A stretch of 64,000 bases of DNA from Maribacter stanieri (GTDB lineage: Bacteria; Bacteroidota; Bacteroidia; Flavobacteriales; Flavobacteriaceae). Position 1 is the stretch's first letter; the number at the start of each line of letters is the position of its first letter. Both the position numbers and the translations under genes were made by a program. The stretch lies in the NCBI RefSeq assembly GCF_900112245.1, contig NZ_FOYX01000001.1, positions 669,856 through 733,855 of the forward strand, written 5' to 3'. Positions 44,863-53,950 of the stretch are shown here, in pieces. The notes beneath the pieces are model-generated. The model saw nothing but the letters and a program-made list of their open reading frames with translations. It was not told where the DNA came from and did not search any database.

Positions 44863-45465
44863 CTAATCTATACTGGCAGCATCCCGTTCTTCAACCAAAA
44901 TCATGATTTCTTCTGGCGATAGATAGAAATTTTTAATTCGGTCTACGTATTCTTGGGTTAATCCTGCTTCCTTTAAGATAAATTCTTTAGTTGCAAGAAT
45001 ATAAGTTTCCATACCATGGTTAACGGCATATGAATCTGCACGGCGTTCTGCCTCACGAATATAGTTTTTAGAGGTTACATATTTAAATCCGAAGCCAATT
45101 AGATTAAATCCACTTCGCTGCTCAAAATCCATTACGTGACCTAATTCATGACCTAACCACCCTATCATTATTTCAGAAGGTATGTCTTTAGTATAGTACA
45201 CAGAATCTGCAATCTTTATTCTTTCACTTATTAATATATTATAAGACCTCTTCTTCTTTGACTTAAAAACACTCCAAAAAGAAGGCTGTGCCTGCATTGT
45301 AGATTTTTTAATATTCTTTTTAAACTTAAATTCAATTTTAGTATTAGTTAATTCTGGATAGTGCGAAAGGGCTATTTTTGCCTCTTCGGTTATTTCATGC
45401 GGAATTGTATGTTGTGCAGATGCAACCATAGAGTAACTTAAAATTATTAAGATTAAATAGTTCAA
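44863..45465 (-). CDS. Secreted HExxH zinc metalloprotease-like protein
   Basis: 200-aa protein with a signal peptide (residues 1-18, ends ASAQ). It has the zinc-site HELGHVMDFE near residues 106-115 and a later EAERRAD near 138-144, the third-ligand pattern of M48-like peptidases. The start is a TTG at 45465, 15 bp behind the cls stop, so it is probably cotranscribed with cls. Soluble periplasmic location is expected. The substrate is unknown. Confidence 0.72.
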   Translation of the reverse strand: MNYLILIILSYSMVASAQHTIPHEITEEAKIALSHYPELTNTKIEFKFKKNIKKSTMQAQPSFWSVFKSKKKRSYNILISERIKIADSVYYTKDIPSEIMIGWLGHELGHVMDFEQRSGFNLIGFGFKYVTSKNYIREAERRADSYAVNHGMETYILATKEFILKEAGLTQEYVDRIKNFYLSPEEIMILVEERDAASID

Positions 45466-45479
45466 TTTATTCTGTTTTA

Positions 45480-46907
45480 TTAAAGTAGCGGGCTAAAAAA
45501 TTTAGCTAGTCCTTCTAAAAATTTACTAAAAGGTGATCTATTTTTAAATTCCTCCAAATCAACTTTTACATCTTCGGTACAGTGCTTCGTAAATAGCTTT
45601 TCAATCTCCGATGCTTTTTCATCATCATAGACTATAGCATTGGTTTCAAAATTGTGCTCAAAACTTCTGTAATCAAAATTACCCGACCCTACAGATACTA
45701 TTTCGCCATCAATAATAATTACTTTACTATGAGAAAAATCTGGTCTAAGATAAATGTTAGCCCCTACTTCTAACAAAGCTTCGAATGTGGAGAACATACT
45801 GTATTGCGCAAGTAAGGAGTCGGATATTTTCGGAGTTAACAACGTAACTTTTACGCCGCTCAAAGCTGCTATCCTAATAGCTTCCAATACTGGTTCTCCT
45901 GGAATAAAATAAGGGTTGGCAATACAAATGCTTTTTTCTGCAATATTGATCATTGCCAAATATTGTTGCATAATTGCAGGGTATCTAGAATCTGGACCGC
46001 TTGATATTATTTGTGTAACGGTTTTACCCGTAGGTTCTACTTTTGGAAAGTACTTGTCTTGTAACAACAATTCTTCCTTTCCCGCAAAATGGTAATCTTT
46101 TACAAATACCCGCTGTAAACTATTAACGGCCGGACCTTGAATACGTAAATGCAAATCTTGCCAGATTCCAAGTTCTGAAACTGGTTTCATGTATTTATCT
46201 GACACATTGAATCCGCCAGTAAATCCTATTTTACCGTCAATAATTAAAATTTTTCTATGATTTCTATAATTAAGGGTAAACAAGAGATTTCCAAATCGAA
46301 TGGGCATGGTTGAAAATGCCTTTACCCCAATATCCTTAAATCTTTTTACTCTTTTGCCACGCATAGAATTACTGCCAAAAGAATCATATAACATTCTAAT
46401 CTCTACCCCTTCTTTAACCTTCTTTTTAAACAGCTCATAAAATCTATCTAACAACATACCATCTTCTAAAATGTAATATTGTAGATGAATAAATTCTTTA
46501 GCTTCCTCTATCGCTTTAAAAATAGCTCCAAATGCTTCCTCTCCACTATTTAACAGCTTTATATCATTGCCTTCGTATGGGGCAAAATAACTATTCTTTC
46601 TAATGAGCGATGCTAACTTTTCTCGTTTATAATCATCAAAATGGTGAACACTTTGTTCTCCACCTTCCAGTTCTTTATAAGTTTCTGAATAGAGCCTTCT
46701 CTTTTCGGTTTGTTTTAATTTAAAGAGCTTGAATTTTCTTCTATTTATTCCAAATAAATAATATAGTAGAGGTCCTAAAAAAGGAAATATGATAACAGAT
46801 AAAGACCAACTAATCATCTTAGTCGCCTTAGATCCATTAAAAATTATATTGACAATACTCCATAGAGTAACTGCAATGTAAGCTAGCCAAAGAATTGTAT
46901 TTATCAC
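45480..46907 (-). CDS. cls: Cardiolipin synthase
   Basis: Makes cardiolipin from phosphatidylglycerol at the inner membrane. The 475-aa protein has two N-terminal transmembrane helices (PLDNc domain, residues 1-60) and two phospholipase-D HKD sites: HRKILIIDGKIGFTGGFN near residue 218 and HSKVIIIDGEIVSVGSGNFD near 393. Length is normal. The start is GTG at 46907. The small metalloprotease gene follows. Confidence 0.92.
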   Translation of the reverse strand: MINTILWLAYIAVTLWSIVNIIFNGSKATKMISWSLSVIIFPFLGPLLYYLFGINRRKFKLFKLKQTEKRRLYSETYKELEGGEQSVHHFDDYKREKLASLIRKNSYFAPYEGNDIKLLNSGEEAFGAIFKAIEEAKEFIHLQYYILEDGMLLDRFYELFKKKVKEGVEIRMLYDSFGSNSMRGKRVKRFKDIGVKAFSTMPIRFGNLLFTLNYRNHRKILIIDGKIGFTGGFNVSDKYMKPVSELGIWQDLHLRIQGPAVNSLQRVFVKDYHFAGKEELLLQDKYFPKVEPTGKTVTQIISSGPDSRYPAIMQQYLAMINIAEKSICIANPYFIPGEPVLEAIRIAALSGVKVTLLTPKISDSLLAQYSMFSTFEALLEVGANIYLRPDFSHSKVIIIDGEIVSVGSGNFDYRSFEHNFETNAIVYDDEKASEIEKLFTKHCTEDVKVDLEEFKNRSPFSKFLEGLAKFFSPLL

Positions 46908-47052
46908 TCTATTTGTTGTTTCTTAACAAGATACTATAAAATGACCCACCCCAGCGTAGCAAAAATCTTTCAAGATACTTTTAGTTTGAAACGAGTTAAT
47001 TACTGGATGTGGTTGTGAGTACTTTTAAAAAAAAGTGATGGGAGTAATTGCT

Positions 47053-47448
47053 ATGGATAAAAAACAAATAACCCTTTATTACAGTTCAGAAAATTCAATT
47101 GGAAAACAATTGAATGCATATGTAGAGTCTTCGGGTAAAGACAACTTAACAATAGATATTTCTAAAACCAACGTTACCGGAACCCAATGGGCAGAACTTG
47201 CCGATGGATTAGGTAAAAAAATATCTGAATTGGTGAATACCGAACATCCAGATTTTAAGGATGTATATGGCGAGGATACCATAGATTTAGATGATGATGG
47301 ATGGTTGAAAATACTGAACAAATATCCAAGTTTTCTAAAGAATGCAATCGTTATAAAAGGTGAGGAATATATTGAACTTACAAGTGCATCAGATTTTAAA
47401 CAATACATGGATCCCGATAGTGCTGGTATAGAAAAACCATATAAGTAA
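47053..47448 (+). CDS. ArsC/Spx-like thioredoxin-fold protein lacking the catalytic Cys
   Basis: 131-aa protein, start at ATG 47053 (MDKKQITLYYSSENS). It follows the ArsC/YffB fold: the N-terminal beta strand and loop at residues 6-15, a helical middle and the late PSFLKNAIVIKGEEY near residue 97, close to the family's (N)RPI(V)..G motif. In true arsenate reductases a Cys stands in the first loop (NxxCxxS); here it reads SSENS, so no thiol catalysis can occur. Role unknown. Confidence 0.72.
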   Translation: MDKKQITLYYSSENSIGKQLNAYVESSGKDNLTIDISKTNVTGTQWAELADGLGKKISELVNTEHPDFKDVYGEDTIDLDDDGWLKILNKYPSFLKNAIVIKGEEYIELTSASDFKQYMDPDSAGIEKPYK

Positions 47449-47512
47449 TTGCTTTTACTTCTAAACATAGGGTTCCCAGAACTTCTAATTAGATTCTATT
47501 AAAACAACCCTT

Positions 47513-49069
47513 ATGTCTAAGATTTTAAAATGGCTTATTGTAGGTTTTATTGTCTGTATTGGTGGTTATATGCTTGCCCAATGGAAAATGAAAAGCGAAG
47601 TCATTAGCTTTTTAGAACGTAAAGTTCCTAATCATATAGATTTCGCATATGATAATATCACTATCGATCTTCTTAAAGGAAATATAGCCTTTGAAGAGGT
47701 TGTGGTAGTTAGTTTAGGTAAGCAAACCTCTTCATGCGAAATTAAAGTAAATGCAGACAGATTATCTATTACTGGATTTAGTTATTGGAAGCTGCTTTTT
47801 AAAAAGTCTATTTTTCTAAAGACACTTACACTTACCAAACCTCATCTTAATTTTAAGACATGTCCAAATGATTCTGACAATGAAGAAGCAAATAAGAGCA
47901 ATCCTATAAAATTGCTTAAAGAGATTTTTGTTGAGGAATTAATTTTTGATTCTGGTATTGTTGAAATTTGGGATGCTAATGAAGAAGTAGAATTAATTTC
48001 AATTGAATCTATTGATCTTTCTTTAAAGCAGGTTACAACAAATCCGGAAATTATAACTAAATATGTTCCTTTCACTTTTACTGAATATAAACTTGATTTT
48101 CAAAAATTCAACGCTCCACTGGGAGAATTTGAAGCGTTGAAAATGGAATCTATGGTCATTGATAATTCTAACATTGAAATCAACAACATATCACTTGCAA
48201 CTATTTATTCTAAATCTGAACTAAGTAAAAAAATTACTTATCAAAGAGATCACATAAATCTATTTATTCCTTCCATTAACGTTAAAGATCATAATTATGT
48301 AGTTTCAAATGACTCGCTACAAGTTAATTTTAAAGAGCTATTTCTAACGAAGCCAATGTTAGAAATGTACCGAGACAAGTCTAGGTTAGAAGATTATAGA
48401 AATAAGCCACTTTATGCTGAATTACTCCGAAAACTACCCTTTAAAGTGGCAATTGACTCTGTTTTTATAGAAAAAGGATCTATTATCTACGAAGAAGATA
48501 TTCCTAATAACGTAAAAGCTGGCGCATTAAGCTTTGAAAAATTAGATGCCACTATAAGTAATCTGTCCAATTTAGTAAATGTTGAAGACCCCCTTAAAAT
48601 TCAATTGAGAGCCAATTTAATGGGGGTGGGTAAATTTCATCTTGATTGGCAATTTGACGTACAGGATTTACGAAATACATTTCTTATCTCTGGCGGACTC
48701 TCAAATTTTAATACAGCTAATCTAAATGATTTTCTTGTTCCCAATTTAAGAACACAAACAACAGGAACAATAGATCAATTATATTTTACAATTTCAGGTG
48801 ATGATAATGTAGCTACTGGAGATATTAAAATGAGCTATGAAGATTTTAAGTTTCAAGTACTCAACAAGGAAAGAAACGGTATAAAAAAAGTTCTTTCTTT
48901 TATTGGAAACCTATTCGTTAACGACGGATCAAAAGCAGATGAAAATGGGTACAGGTATGGTGATATAAACGTGGAACGTGTTAAGAATAAATCGTTCTTT
49001 AATTACTTATGGATCAATTTACAAGACGGATTATTAGATGTATTAACCGGTAATGGCAAAAAGGATTAA
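47513..49069 (+). CDS. AsmA-like/DUF748-type envelope protein
   Basis: 518-aa protein with one N-terminal transmembrane helix (residues 7-24) and a large periplasmic part of repeated beta strands. Features such as NITIDLLKGNIAFEEVVV, LSITGFSYWKLLFKK and late KIQLRANLMGVGKFHLDWQ match AsmA-like/DUF748 proteins implicated in outer-membrane lipid transport. The central part is Lys/Asn-rich. It ends in a shared bidirectional terminator. Confidence 0.72.
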   Translation: MSKILKWLIVGFIVCIGGYMLAQWKMKSEVISFLERKVPNHIDFAYDNITIDLLKGNIAFEEVVVVSLGKQTSSCEIKVNADRLSITGFSYWKLLFKKSIFLKTLTLTKPHLNFKTCPNDSDNEEANKSNPIKLLKEIFVEELIFDSGIVEIWDANEEVELISIESIDLSLKQVTTNPEIITKYVPFTFTEYKLDFQKFNAPLGEFEALKMESMVIDNSNIEINNISLATIYSKSELSKKITYQRDHINLFIPSINVKDHNYVVSNDSLQVNFKELFLTKPMLEMYRDKSRLEDYRNKPLYAELLRKLPFKVAIDSVFIEKGSIIYEEDIPNNVKAGALSFEKLDATISNLSNLVNVEDPLKIQLRANLMGVGKFHLDWQFDVQDLRNTFLISGGLSNFNTANLNDFLVPNLRTQTTGTIDQLYFTISGDDNVATGDIKMSYEDFKFQVLNKERNGIKKVLSFIGNLFVNDGSKADENGYRYGDINVERVKNKSFFNYLWINLQDGLLDVLTGNGKKD

Positions 49070-49089
49070 TACACTATTTATAAAATTAA

Positions 49090-49124
49090 AAAGCCAAGTA
49101 GTAAAACTACCTGGCTTTCTTTTC
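49090..49124. terminator. Bidirectional terminator between the AsmA-like gene and a small lipoprotein gene
   Basis: 13-bp stem AAAGCCAAGTAGT/ACTACCTGGCTTT with one mismatch and an AAA loop, with a T run on the plus side and an A run that serves the minus strand. Confidence 0.75.
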
Positions 49125-49140
49125 ATAGCAATATTTTATA

Positions 49141-49323
49141 CTAGTTGTCATCAGTAGCATCTTCTACCGCATCTTCAACCTCATCAGCTCCGTCTTCGAT
49201 TCCGTCGCCAATATCATCAATTCCTTCTTCCATTTTTTCTCCTGCAGTTTTTTCTTCTCTACAGCTTGTTGCAACGCTAATTGTCATAAATGCGAATACA
49301 ATCATTAATAGTGACTTTTTCAT
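49141..49323 (-). CDS. Small acidic lipoprotein
   Basis: 60-aa lipoprotein. A hydrophobic signal ends in a lipobox TSC (Cys21). The mature part is a stretch of repeated Asp/Glu-rich heptads (EKMEEGIDDIGDGIEDGADE), probably a charged helix on the outer or inner membrane. The opposite strand has an open frame that is only its shadow. Comparable small acidic lipoproteins are common in flavobacteria; function unknown. Confidence 0.7.
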   Translation of the reverse strand: MKKSLLMIVFAFMTISVATSCREEKTAGEKMEEGIDDIGDGIEDGADEVEDAVEDATDDN

Positions 49324-49594
49324 AATATAGATTTTAATAATTAGGTTAACATTTTAAATAATAGGCACGGCGGTTAACTTGTTAACGATTTAGTTCCTCA
49401 TACCTGTCAATACAAAAATGCCACTATTATGTTGGAGTGCTTGGTTGTAAAAAGTGAAATATTAACTCATCCACCAAAAACGTATTTAGACTAAAACCCT
49501 TTACTTTACTTTAGGTACTGCAGATACAAGCTTATTCTTTAGAATTAATTTGGTTTAGAAATTTGACCTATATTGTTGGGTATATTATACATTA

Positions 49595-50641
49595 ATGGGC
49601 ACAAAAAAAGAACTTAAGGAGTTAAATGTGGTAGATGTTGTAAAAGATATTGCCAATAGATTACAGGTAGCATACAAAGAAGAGAACAATGAAATTTGTA
49701 TGGATATTCCTGAAGAAGCTGGTTCTGGCCATATTAAAGCAATAAACTTTTCTCATGGTGTAGGTGTAATGGATGTTGACATTACTTTAAAAAAAGAAGT
49801 GCGTTTTGTGCTTAATCAATCTTTAGTACAGCCCCTACAAATAGTTTTCAATAGAAAAACCAGTTTGTTACACGAGTTTGACGGTCAAGAAAAGCAAACG
49901 GAGATTAAACATTTAGAAAGTGCTATTTTTTCTTGTAATAGTAAATATGGTAATGTTCTTAACCTTAAAGCAAACGAACCAATTTCCTTTTTTAATCTTG
50001 AGATAAATAGAAAACTGTTCGAAGAAAAAATTGAATCTTTTCTTCCTGAAATGAATGAAGATTTAGAGGGTCTTTTTAGAGATGTAAATGGTGTTAACCT
50101 GTTCTTTCATAAAGGTCATTATAGTTTGGATATTGCTAAATGTATTGAGGAAATAAACCAAAGTGAAGATACCGGTTTTACCAAAAGTGTATTTATAGAG
50201 GGTAAGTGTTTTGAAATACTGGCTCATCATCTGCGCCAATATGTCGATGATGCATCGCCAAGTGAAAAAAGAACCATATTAAGACAATCTACAGTCGTAA
50301 AAATTGAAGAGGCTGCGCACATTATTGATGATACCTTAGAGGAGACTCCAGATATAATTTCGTTATCAAAAAAAGTAGGGTTAAATCAAAATACACTACA
50401 AAACGGATTTCAAAGTTTATTCGGCTTATCAGTAAAAGAATATATTCAAAACAACCGGATGGAAAAAGCCAGACATTTAATGGAAACCACCACTTTGAAC
50501 ATCACTGAAATAACATATAGAATTGGTATCAACTCTAGAAGCTATTTTGCCAAGCAATTTAAAGAACGGTATGCGATGACTCCAAAACAGTATATGCAAA
50601 AACTTGCTTCTAATAACAAAGGAGAAACCAATACAATCTAA
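49595..50641 (+). CDS. AraC-family transcriptional regulator (copy 1 of a pair)
   Basis: 348-aa regulator. The C-terminal AraC double HTH is at residues 245-340 (IISLSKKVGLNQNTLQNGFQ, then LNITEITYRIGINSRSYFAK). The N-terminal 235 residues form a beta-rich ligand-type region including HGVGVMDVDITLKKE. The next gene encodes a paralogue with the same plan (HTH with LSVSEIVYAIGIKSRSYFSK). Target unknown. About 270 bp of non-coding DNA lies before it, with no clear -7 box. Confidence 0.85.
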   Translation: MGTKKELKELNVVDVVKDIANRLQVAYKEENNEICMDIPEEAGSGHIKAINFSHGVGVMDVDITLKKEVRFVLNQSLVQPLQIVFNRKTSLLHEFDGQEKQTEIKHLESAIFSCNSKYGNVLNLKANEPISFFNLEINRKLFEEKIESFLPEMNEDLEGLFRDVNGVNLFFHKGHYSLDIAKCIEEINQSEDTGFTKSVFIEGKCFEILAHHLRQYVDDASPSEKRTILRQSTVVKIEEAAHIIDDTLEETPDIISLSKKVGLNQNTLQNGFQSLFGLSVKEYIQNNRMEKARHLMETTTLNITEITYRIGINSRSYFAKQFKERYAMTPKQYMQKLASNNKGETNTI

Positions 50642-50812
50642 AATTATCCTTCAGAAACACTTCTTTTAAAACTATCAAAAATCCATTTTAACATTTTCAG
50701 TGAAATCAAAAGTGCTCATTTATGTCAATTAACATTTCAAAAGTGTTAATGTAAGTCTCTTAATTCTAGTTTTTTTGTAAAGTACAATTTGCATTGTGCT
50801 TTAATAAAAGAA

Positions 50813-51850
50813 ATGAGAGAGTTAGTATTAAACGGTTGTAGTTCTGATGATGTGTTTGCCCATGTACAAGATTGTATTAAGGGTAAGCTTACACAACATT
50901 GGGGTGAAAGTGTTTTAACTTTTGATAACAATATTGGTAAAGGCTCTATAAGAACTATTAGTTTTAACTGGGGCGTCTCCCTTATAGATTGTGACCTTAC
51001 ACTTTCAAAAGAAACAAAGTTGGTTTTTGACACAAAAGAGCTATCACCAATTGAGTTCATCTTTATCACTAAAGGGTTTTTAAAATACAGTGAAAACAAT
51101 ACAGATTCTTACACAACCATAGCGCAATTTCAAAACACCGTAATTTCAAATAAAAAAGGTGCTCATAAAACTTTTCTATTTCCAGAAGACGAACGTTTAA
51201 AAATCAACTTCATCCGTATTGATCGTCAAGAATATTTACAAAAGAAAAATAATAATGTCTGTCAACTAGACAGATTATTGGTTTCCATATTTAATGATAA
51301 TAACGGAGATGTGGCCTATACACATGGTGGCAGTTATAGCTTAAAAATTGCAGACGAAATTAAAATGCTAAATAATGTTGACTCCACTAGCGGAATGCTA
51401 AGATCTCTATCTCTAGAAGGCAGACTTTATCTTATTCTATCGCTACAGCTATTGGAACATAAAAATTTTGAAGAAAATATGAATTTACCTGAAGCCCTTT
51501 CTAAAGAAGATATCCTTAAAATACATAAACTAACTACGTTTATTTTAGAAAACATATCTGAACCAACAACCTTAGCTCAGCTCAGCTCAGTGTCTGGTTT
51601 AAGCCCAAAAAAACTACAAATAGGGTTTAAGATTCTTTATTCTAAAACCGTTAACGAATATGTAAGACAATTGAAATTGGAAATTTCTAAGGATTACCTC
51701 AAAAATTCCGATTTATCCGTATCAGAAATCGTTTATGCCATTGGTATAAAAAGTAGAAGCTACTTTTCTAAAATATTCTTTGAGGCGTACGATATTCTAC
51801 CAACAGATTATAGAAAGCATCTCAAAAACAAAAACTCTTCTATCCGTTAG
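50813..51850 (+). CDS. AraC-family transcriptional regulator (copy 2 of a pair)
   Basis: 345-aa regulator, start at ATG 50813 (MRELVLNGCSS); a TTG at 50789 would add eight residues. It shares layout and several motifs with the gene at 49595, for example IRTISFNWGVSLIDCDLTLS against HIKAINFSHGVGVMDVDITL, and SLEGRLYLILS against FIEGKCFEILA. Its HTH lies at residues 240-340. The stop overlaps the SRAP gene's stop on the other strand by four bases. Confidence 0.85.
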   Translation: MRELVLNGCSSDDVFAHVQDCIKGKLTQHWGESVLTFDNNIGKGSIRTISFNWGVSLIDCDLTLSKETKLVFDTKELSPIEFIFITKGFLKYSENNTDSYTTIAQFQNTVISNKKGAHKTFLFPEDERLKINFIRIDRQEYLQKKNNNVCQLDRLLVSIFNDNNGDVAYTHGGSYSLKIADEIKMLNNVDSTSGMLRSLSLEGRLYLILSLQLLEHKNFEENMNLPEALSKEDILKIHKLTTFILENISEPTTLAQLSSVSGLSPKKLQIGFKILYSKTVNEYVRQLKLEISKDYLKNSDLSVSEIVYAIGIKSRSYFSKIFFEAYDILPTDYRKHLKNKNSSIR

Positions 51851-52539
51851 TTTTCTGGATACTCATATGGCATTAACATACTATCATATGATATATCTTG
51901 ATTAAAAAGGTTTTTGGCAATGGGTCTTATTTCTAATGTTGTTTTATGAGGTGGTTGTGCTATTTCTATTGCACGCTCTGTTGTGGTATCGCTTGAAAGC
52001 CATTCACCCTTATCGTTATGGTCTATAATTATGGGCATATAATCTACCAGATTTTGATAATCCACAATTTCCTCTTCAAGGGGTCCTGTTAATAGGGAAC
52101 ATGTTATAAATCCATCTTCTAGAACAGTATAAATTCCTGCCAGGTATAACATTCCTCCACTCTTTTTACTTACATGGTAAGGATAGATTTCGCCATTCTT
52201 TAAAACTGAGGTAAAGAACCCTGTAACCGGAATGATACACCTTCTATTCATAAAAGAATCATGATACCAAATATCAATTTCCGAATTGCGAACCGGTATG
52301 GTAAGCGTATTCGTCAATCTTTGAAATAACTCCCAATCATCTTTAAAACTAGTTGGTAACAAACCCCATATTGCCAAAGAAATTGCTTTGGGCTCATCCA
52401 TAGTAACAACGGGTATCGTTGATTCTGACAAACCGCTAACAACTACTTGTGGTGTATATAAATTTGGAAATTTGAACATAGCATTTACATCTCGTTCTAT
52501 CTCCTTCATCTGCGCTGTATTCGAAATTTTAAAATACAT
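51847..52539 (-). CDS. Degenerate SRAP/HMCES-family protein
   Basis: Resembles the SRAP family (YedK/HMCES), which forms DNA crosslinks at abasic sites through Cys2. The family start lies at ATG 52539 and the second residue is Tyr, not Cys (codon TAT versus TGT). Other active-site positions are also changed: the NAR-x-E motif reads IPVRNSE, the GFYEW Glu position reads GFFTS, and the conserved His before RMPVIL is replaced (NLVDYMPIII). The framework LWGLLP-like IWGLLPTSF, RRCIIPVTGF and AGIYTVLEDG is kept. 230 aa. Likely a non-catalytic paralogue. Confidence 0.78.
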   Translation of the reverse strand: MYFKISNTAQMKEIERDVNAMFKFPNLYTPQVVVSGLSESTIPVVTMDEPKAISLAIWGLLPTSFKDDWELFQRLTNTLTIPVRNSEIDIWYHDSFMNRRCIIPVTGFFTSVLKNGEIYPYHVSKKSGGMLYLAGIYTVLEDGFITCSLLTGPLEEEIVDYQNLVDYMPIIIDHNDKGEWLSSDTTTERAIEIAQPPHKTTLEIRPIAKNLFNQDISYDSMLMPYEYPEN

Positions 52540-52673
52540 ATCAATCATTAGATTTAAACATAAAGTTCGTGATATTAACGAGGTTCTCTTATTGCAGAAA
52601 AACAAAAATATAACCCATTAGAATAAGTTTCTTTTTTGTGTAAATAGAATGATTCTATGTAGAAATTGGGCAC

Positions 52674-52700
52674 AAAAAAAGAGGCTATTAATAGCCCCTT
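52674..52700 (-). terminator. Intrinsic terminator after the DUF2383 gene
   Basis: Centre GGCTATTAATAGCC is a 14-bp palindrome, flanked on the minus strand by a GGG/CTC pair and a run of seven T. Confidence 0.8.
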
Positions 52701-52721
52701 TTATTATATATACATTTTAAT

Positions 52722-53171
52722 TTATTTAATATCCTCTAACATTTTAATATTTGCCAATCCGTTTTGTATCGCCTCTTTTTGGCTTCTTAAAATGGTTGCC
52801 GTAGTTGAAGGTAAAGAAGTATCTCCTAAAACTTCATCATACTCTTCAATAGCACTCTTTTCTCCTCTAATTGCTTCTTCTAACATAGCTTCTTCATTAT
52901 CTAGAGAGAACAATGCTTTTACATCCATCCAAGCTCTGTGCGCCTTTCCTGCAACACTATCACCTTTATCAATTTCTTGACCAAAAGACTTAATTTCTGT
53001 CTTTAGTTCATGTCCAAAATCATAACGTTGTTTAGACTTGCTTTCAAAAAATGCTTTTAACTGAGGATGCTCTGTATTGTCTGCTGCTTTTTTAAAGCCT
53101 TTTTCAGCATCATATGTTTTTTCTAAAAGCTCATTTAATTTGTTTCCTACTTCTTCTGTATATGTTCCCAT
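52722..53171 (-). CDS. PA2169-type four-helix-bundle protein (DUF2383)
   Basis: 149-aa helical protein. The pattern LNELLEKTYDAEKGFKKAAD at residues 12-31 with Glu/His-rich helices and LEEAIRGEKSAIEEYDEVL near 97-115 matches the ferritin-like DUF2383 family, often found with stress genes. Probably cytoplasmic. It lies in a group that includes TUDOR-like DUF2945, Dps and YtxH proteins. Function not established. Confidence 0.85.
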   Translation of the reverse strand: MGTYTEEVGNKLNELLEKTYDAEKGFKKAADNTEHPQLKAFFESKSKQRYDFGHELKTEIKSFGQEIDKGDSVAGKAHRAWMDVKALFSLDNEEAMLEEAIRGEKSAIEEYDEVLGDTSLPSTTATILRSQKEAIQNGLANIKMLEDIK

Positions 53172-53220
53172 TGTTTATAGTTTTAATTATGTGATTATTA
53201 TTTAAAGATGCCAATCACAA

Positions 53221-53463
53221 TTACATCTTATAAAACTTATTTCTGTTCTTAAATTCTTGGAGCTTTCTTTTTAGCTCTCCTATATCTTTTCTCTTAGATG
53301 AATCTGAATACATTAATACATGTTCCATATCAATTTCACAAAAGGCATCTTCTTCATCAATATCGAAATCATCTACACCTATATTAAGGATATAATCTCT
53401 TATTAATAAACCGATGAAAGCTGAACCTATTAGTATAAAAATACCTGCAATTAAATTTATCAT
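53221..53463 (-). CDS. Small membrane protein with acidic and basic tails
   Basis: 80-aa protein with one N-terminal transmembrane span (residues 3-21) then an acidic stretch (VDDFDIDEEDAF) and a basic C-terminal tail (KRKLQEFKNRNKFYK). No family is recognised. It lies close behind the DUF2383 gene's start on the same strand, so the two may be cotranscribed. Confidence 0.6.
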   Translation of the reverse strand: MINLIAGIFILIGSAFIGLLIRDYILNIGVDDFDIDEEDAFCEIDMEHVLMYSDSSKRKDIGELKRKLQEFKNRNKFYKM

Positions 53464-53730
53464 CTGTGTTGTTTTGATGACAAATATATATTTGATTCTG
53501 GGTACTTTTTATCTTAATACATATTAGCTTTAACTCCTTTGAATAGGGTTAATTTTCAATATTTTAGGATTAAAAATATAACGTGTTTCCTATACAATAA
53601 TCAACAGATTCATAGAACTTGCAGTATCAAATTAGTTCTCAAGTTTGTGCATCTATAAACGGTATTTTCCATCACCGGTTCTCCAAAAAACTAGCTGTGA
53701 TGGAAAGCACAAACTTTTAATACATTTATT

Positions 53731-53943
53731 ATGATACGAAAAGGTACAGTTGTAAAATGGTCTTGGGGAAATGGTACTGCAGAAGGTACCGTTAAGGAAA
53801 CATATACTTCAAAAACGACTAAGACAATAAAAGGAAATGAAGTAACCAGAAATGGAGATAAAGACGACAAGGCACTTTACATTAAACAAGATGATGGAGA
53901 CTATGTTTTAAAGAGTGAAAGTGAAGTTGAACGCGCAGATTAA
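53731..53943 (+). CDS. DUF2945 (hypervirulence-type TUDOR) protein
   Basis: 70-aa protein matching DUF2945 in full: GTVVKWSWGNGTAEGTVKET at residues 5-24, a basic middle and the end LYIKQDDGDYVLKSESEVE. Such small TUDOR-like domains are common in stress-related clusters of Bacteroidota. Binding partner unknown. It is convergent with topoisomerase IB. Confidence 0.87.
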   Translation: MIRKGTVVKWSWGNGTAEGTVKETYTSKTTKTIKGNEVTRNGDKDDKALYIKQDDGDYVLKSESEVERAD

Positions 53944-53950
53944 ATTCTCC

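Noticed and set aside
49145..49330. 61-aa plus-strand ORF opposite the small acidic lipoprotein
   Set aside because: Ser/Pro repeats are the complement of Asp/Glu codons of the real gene.
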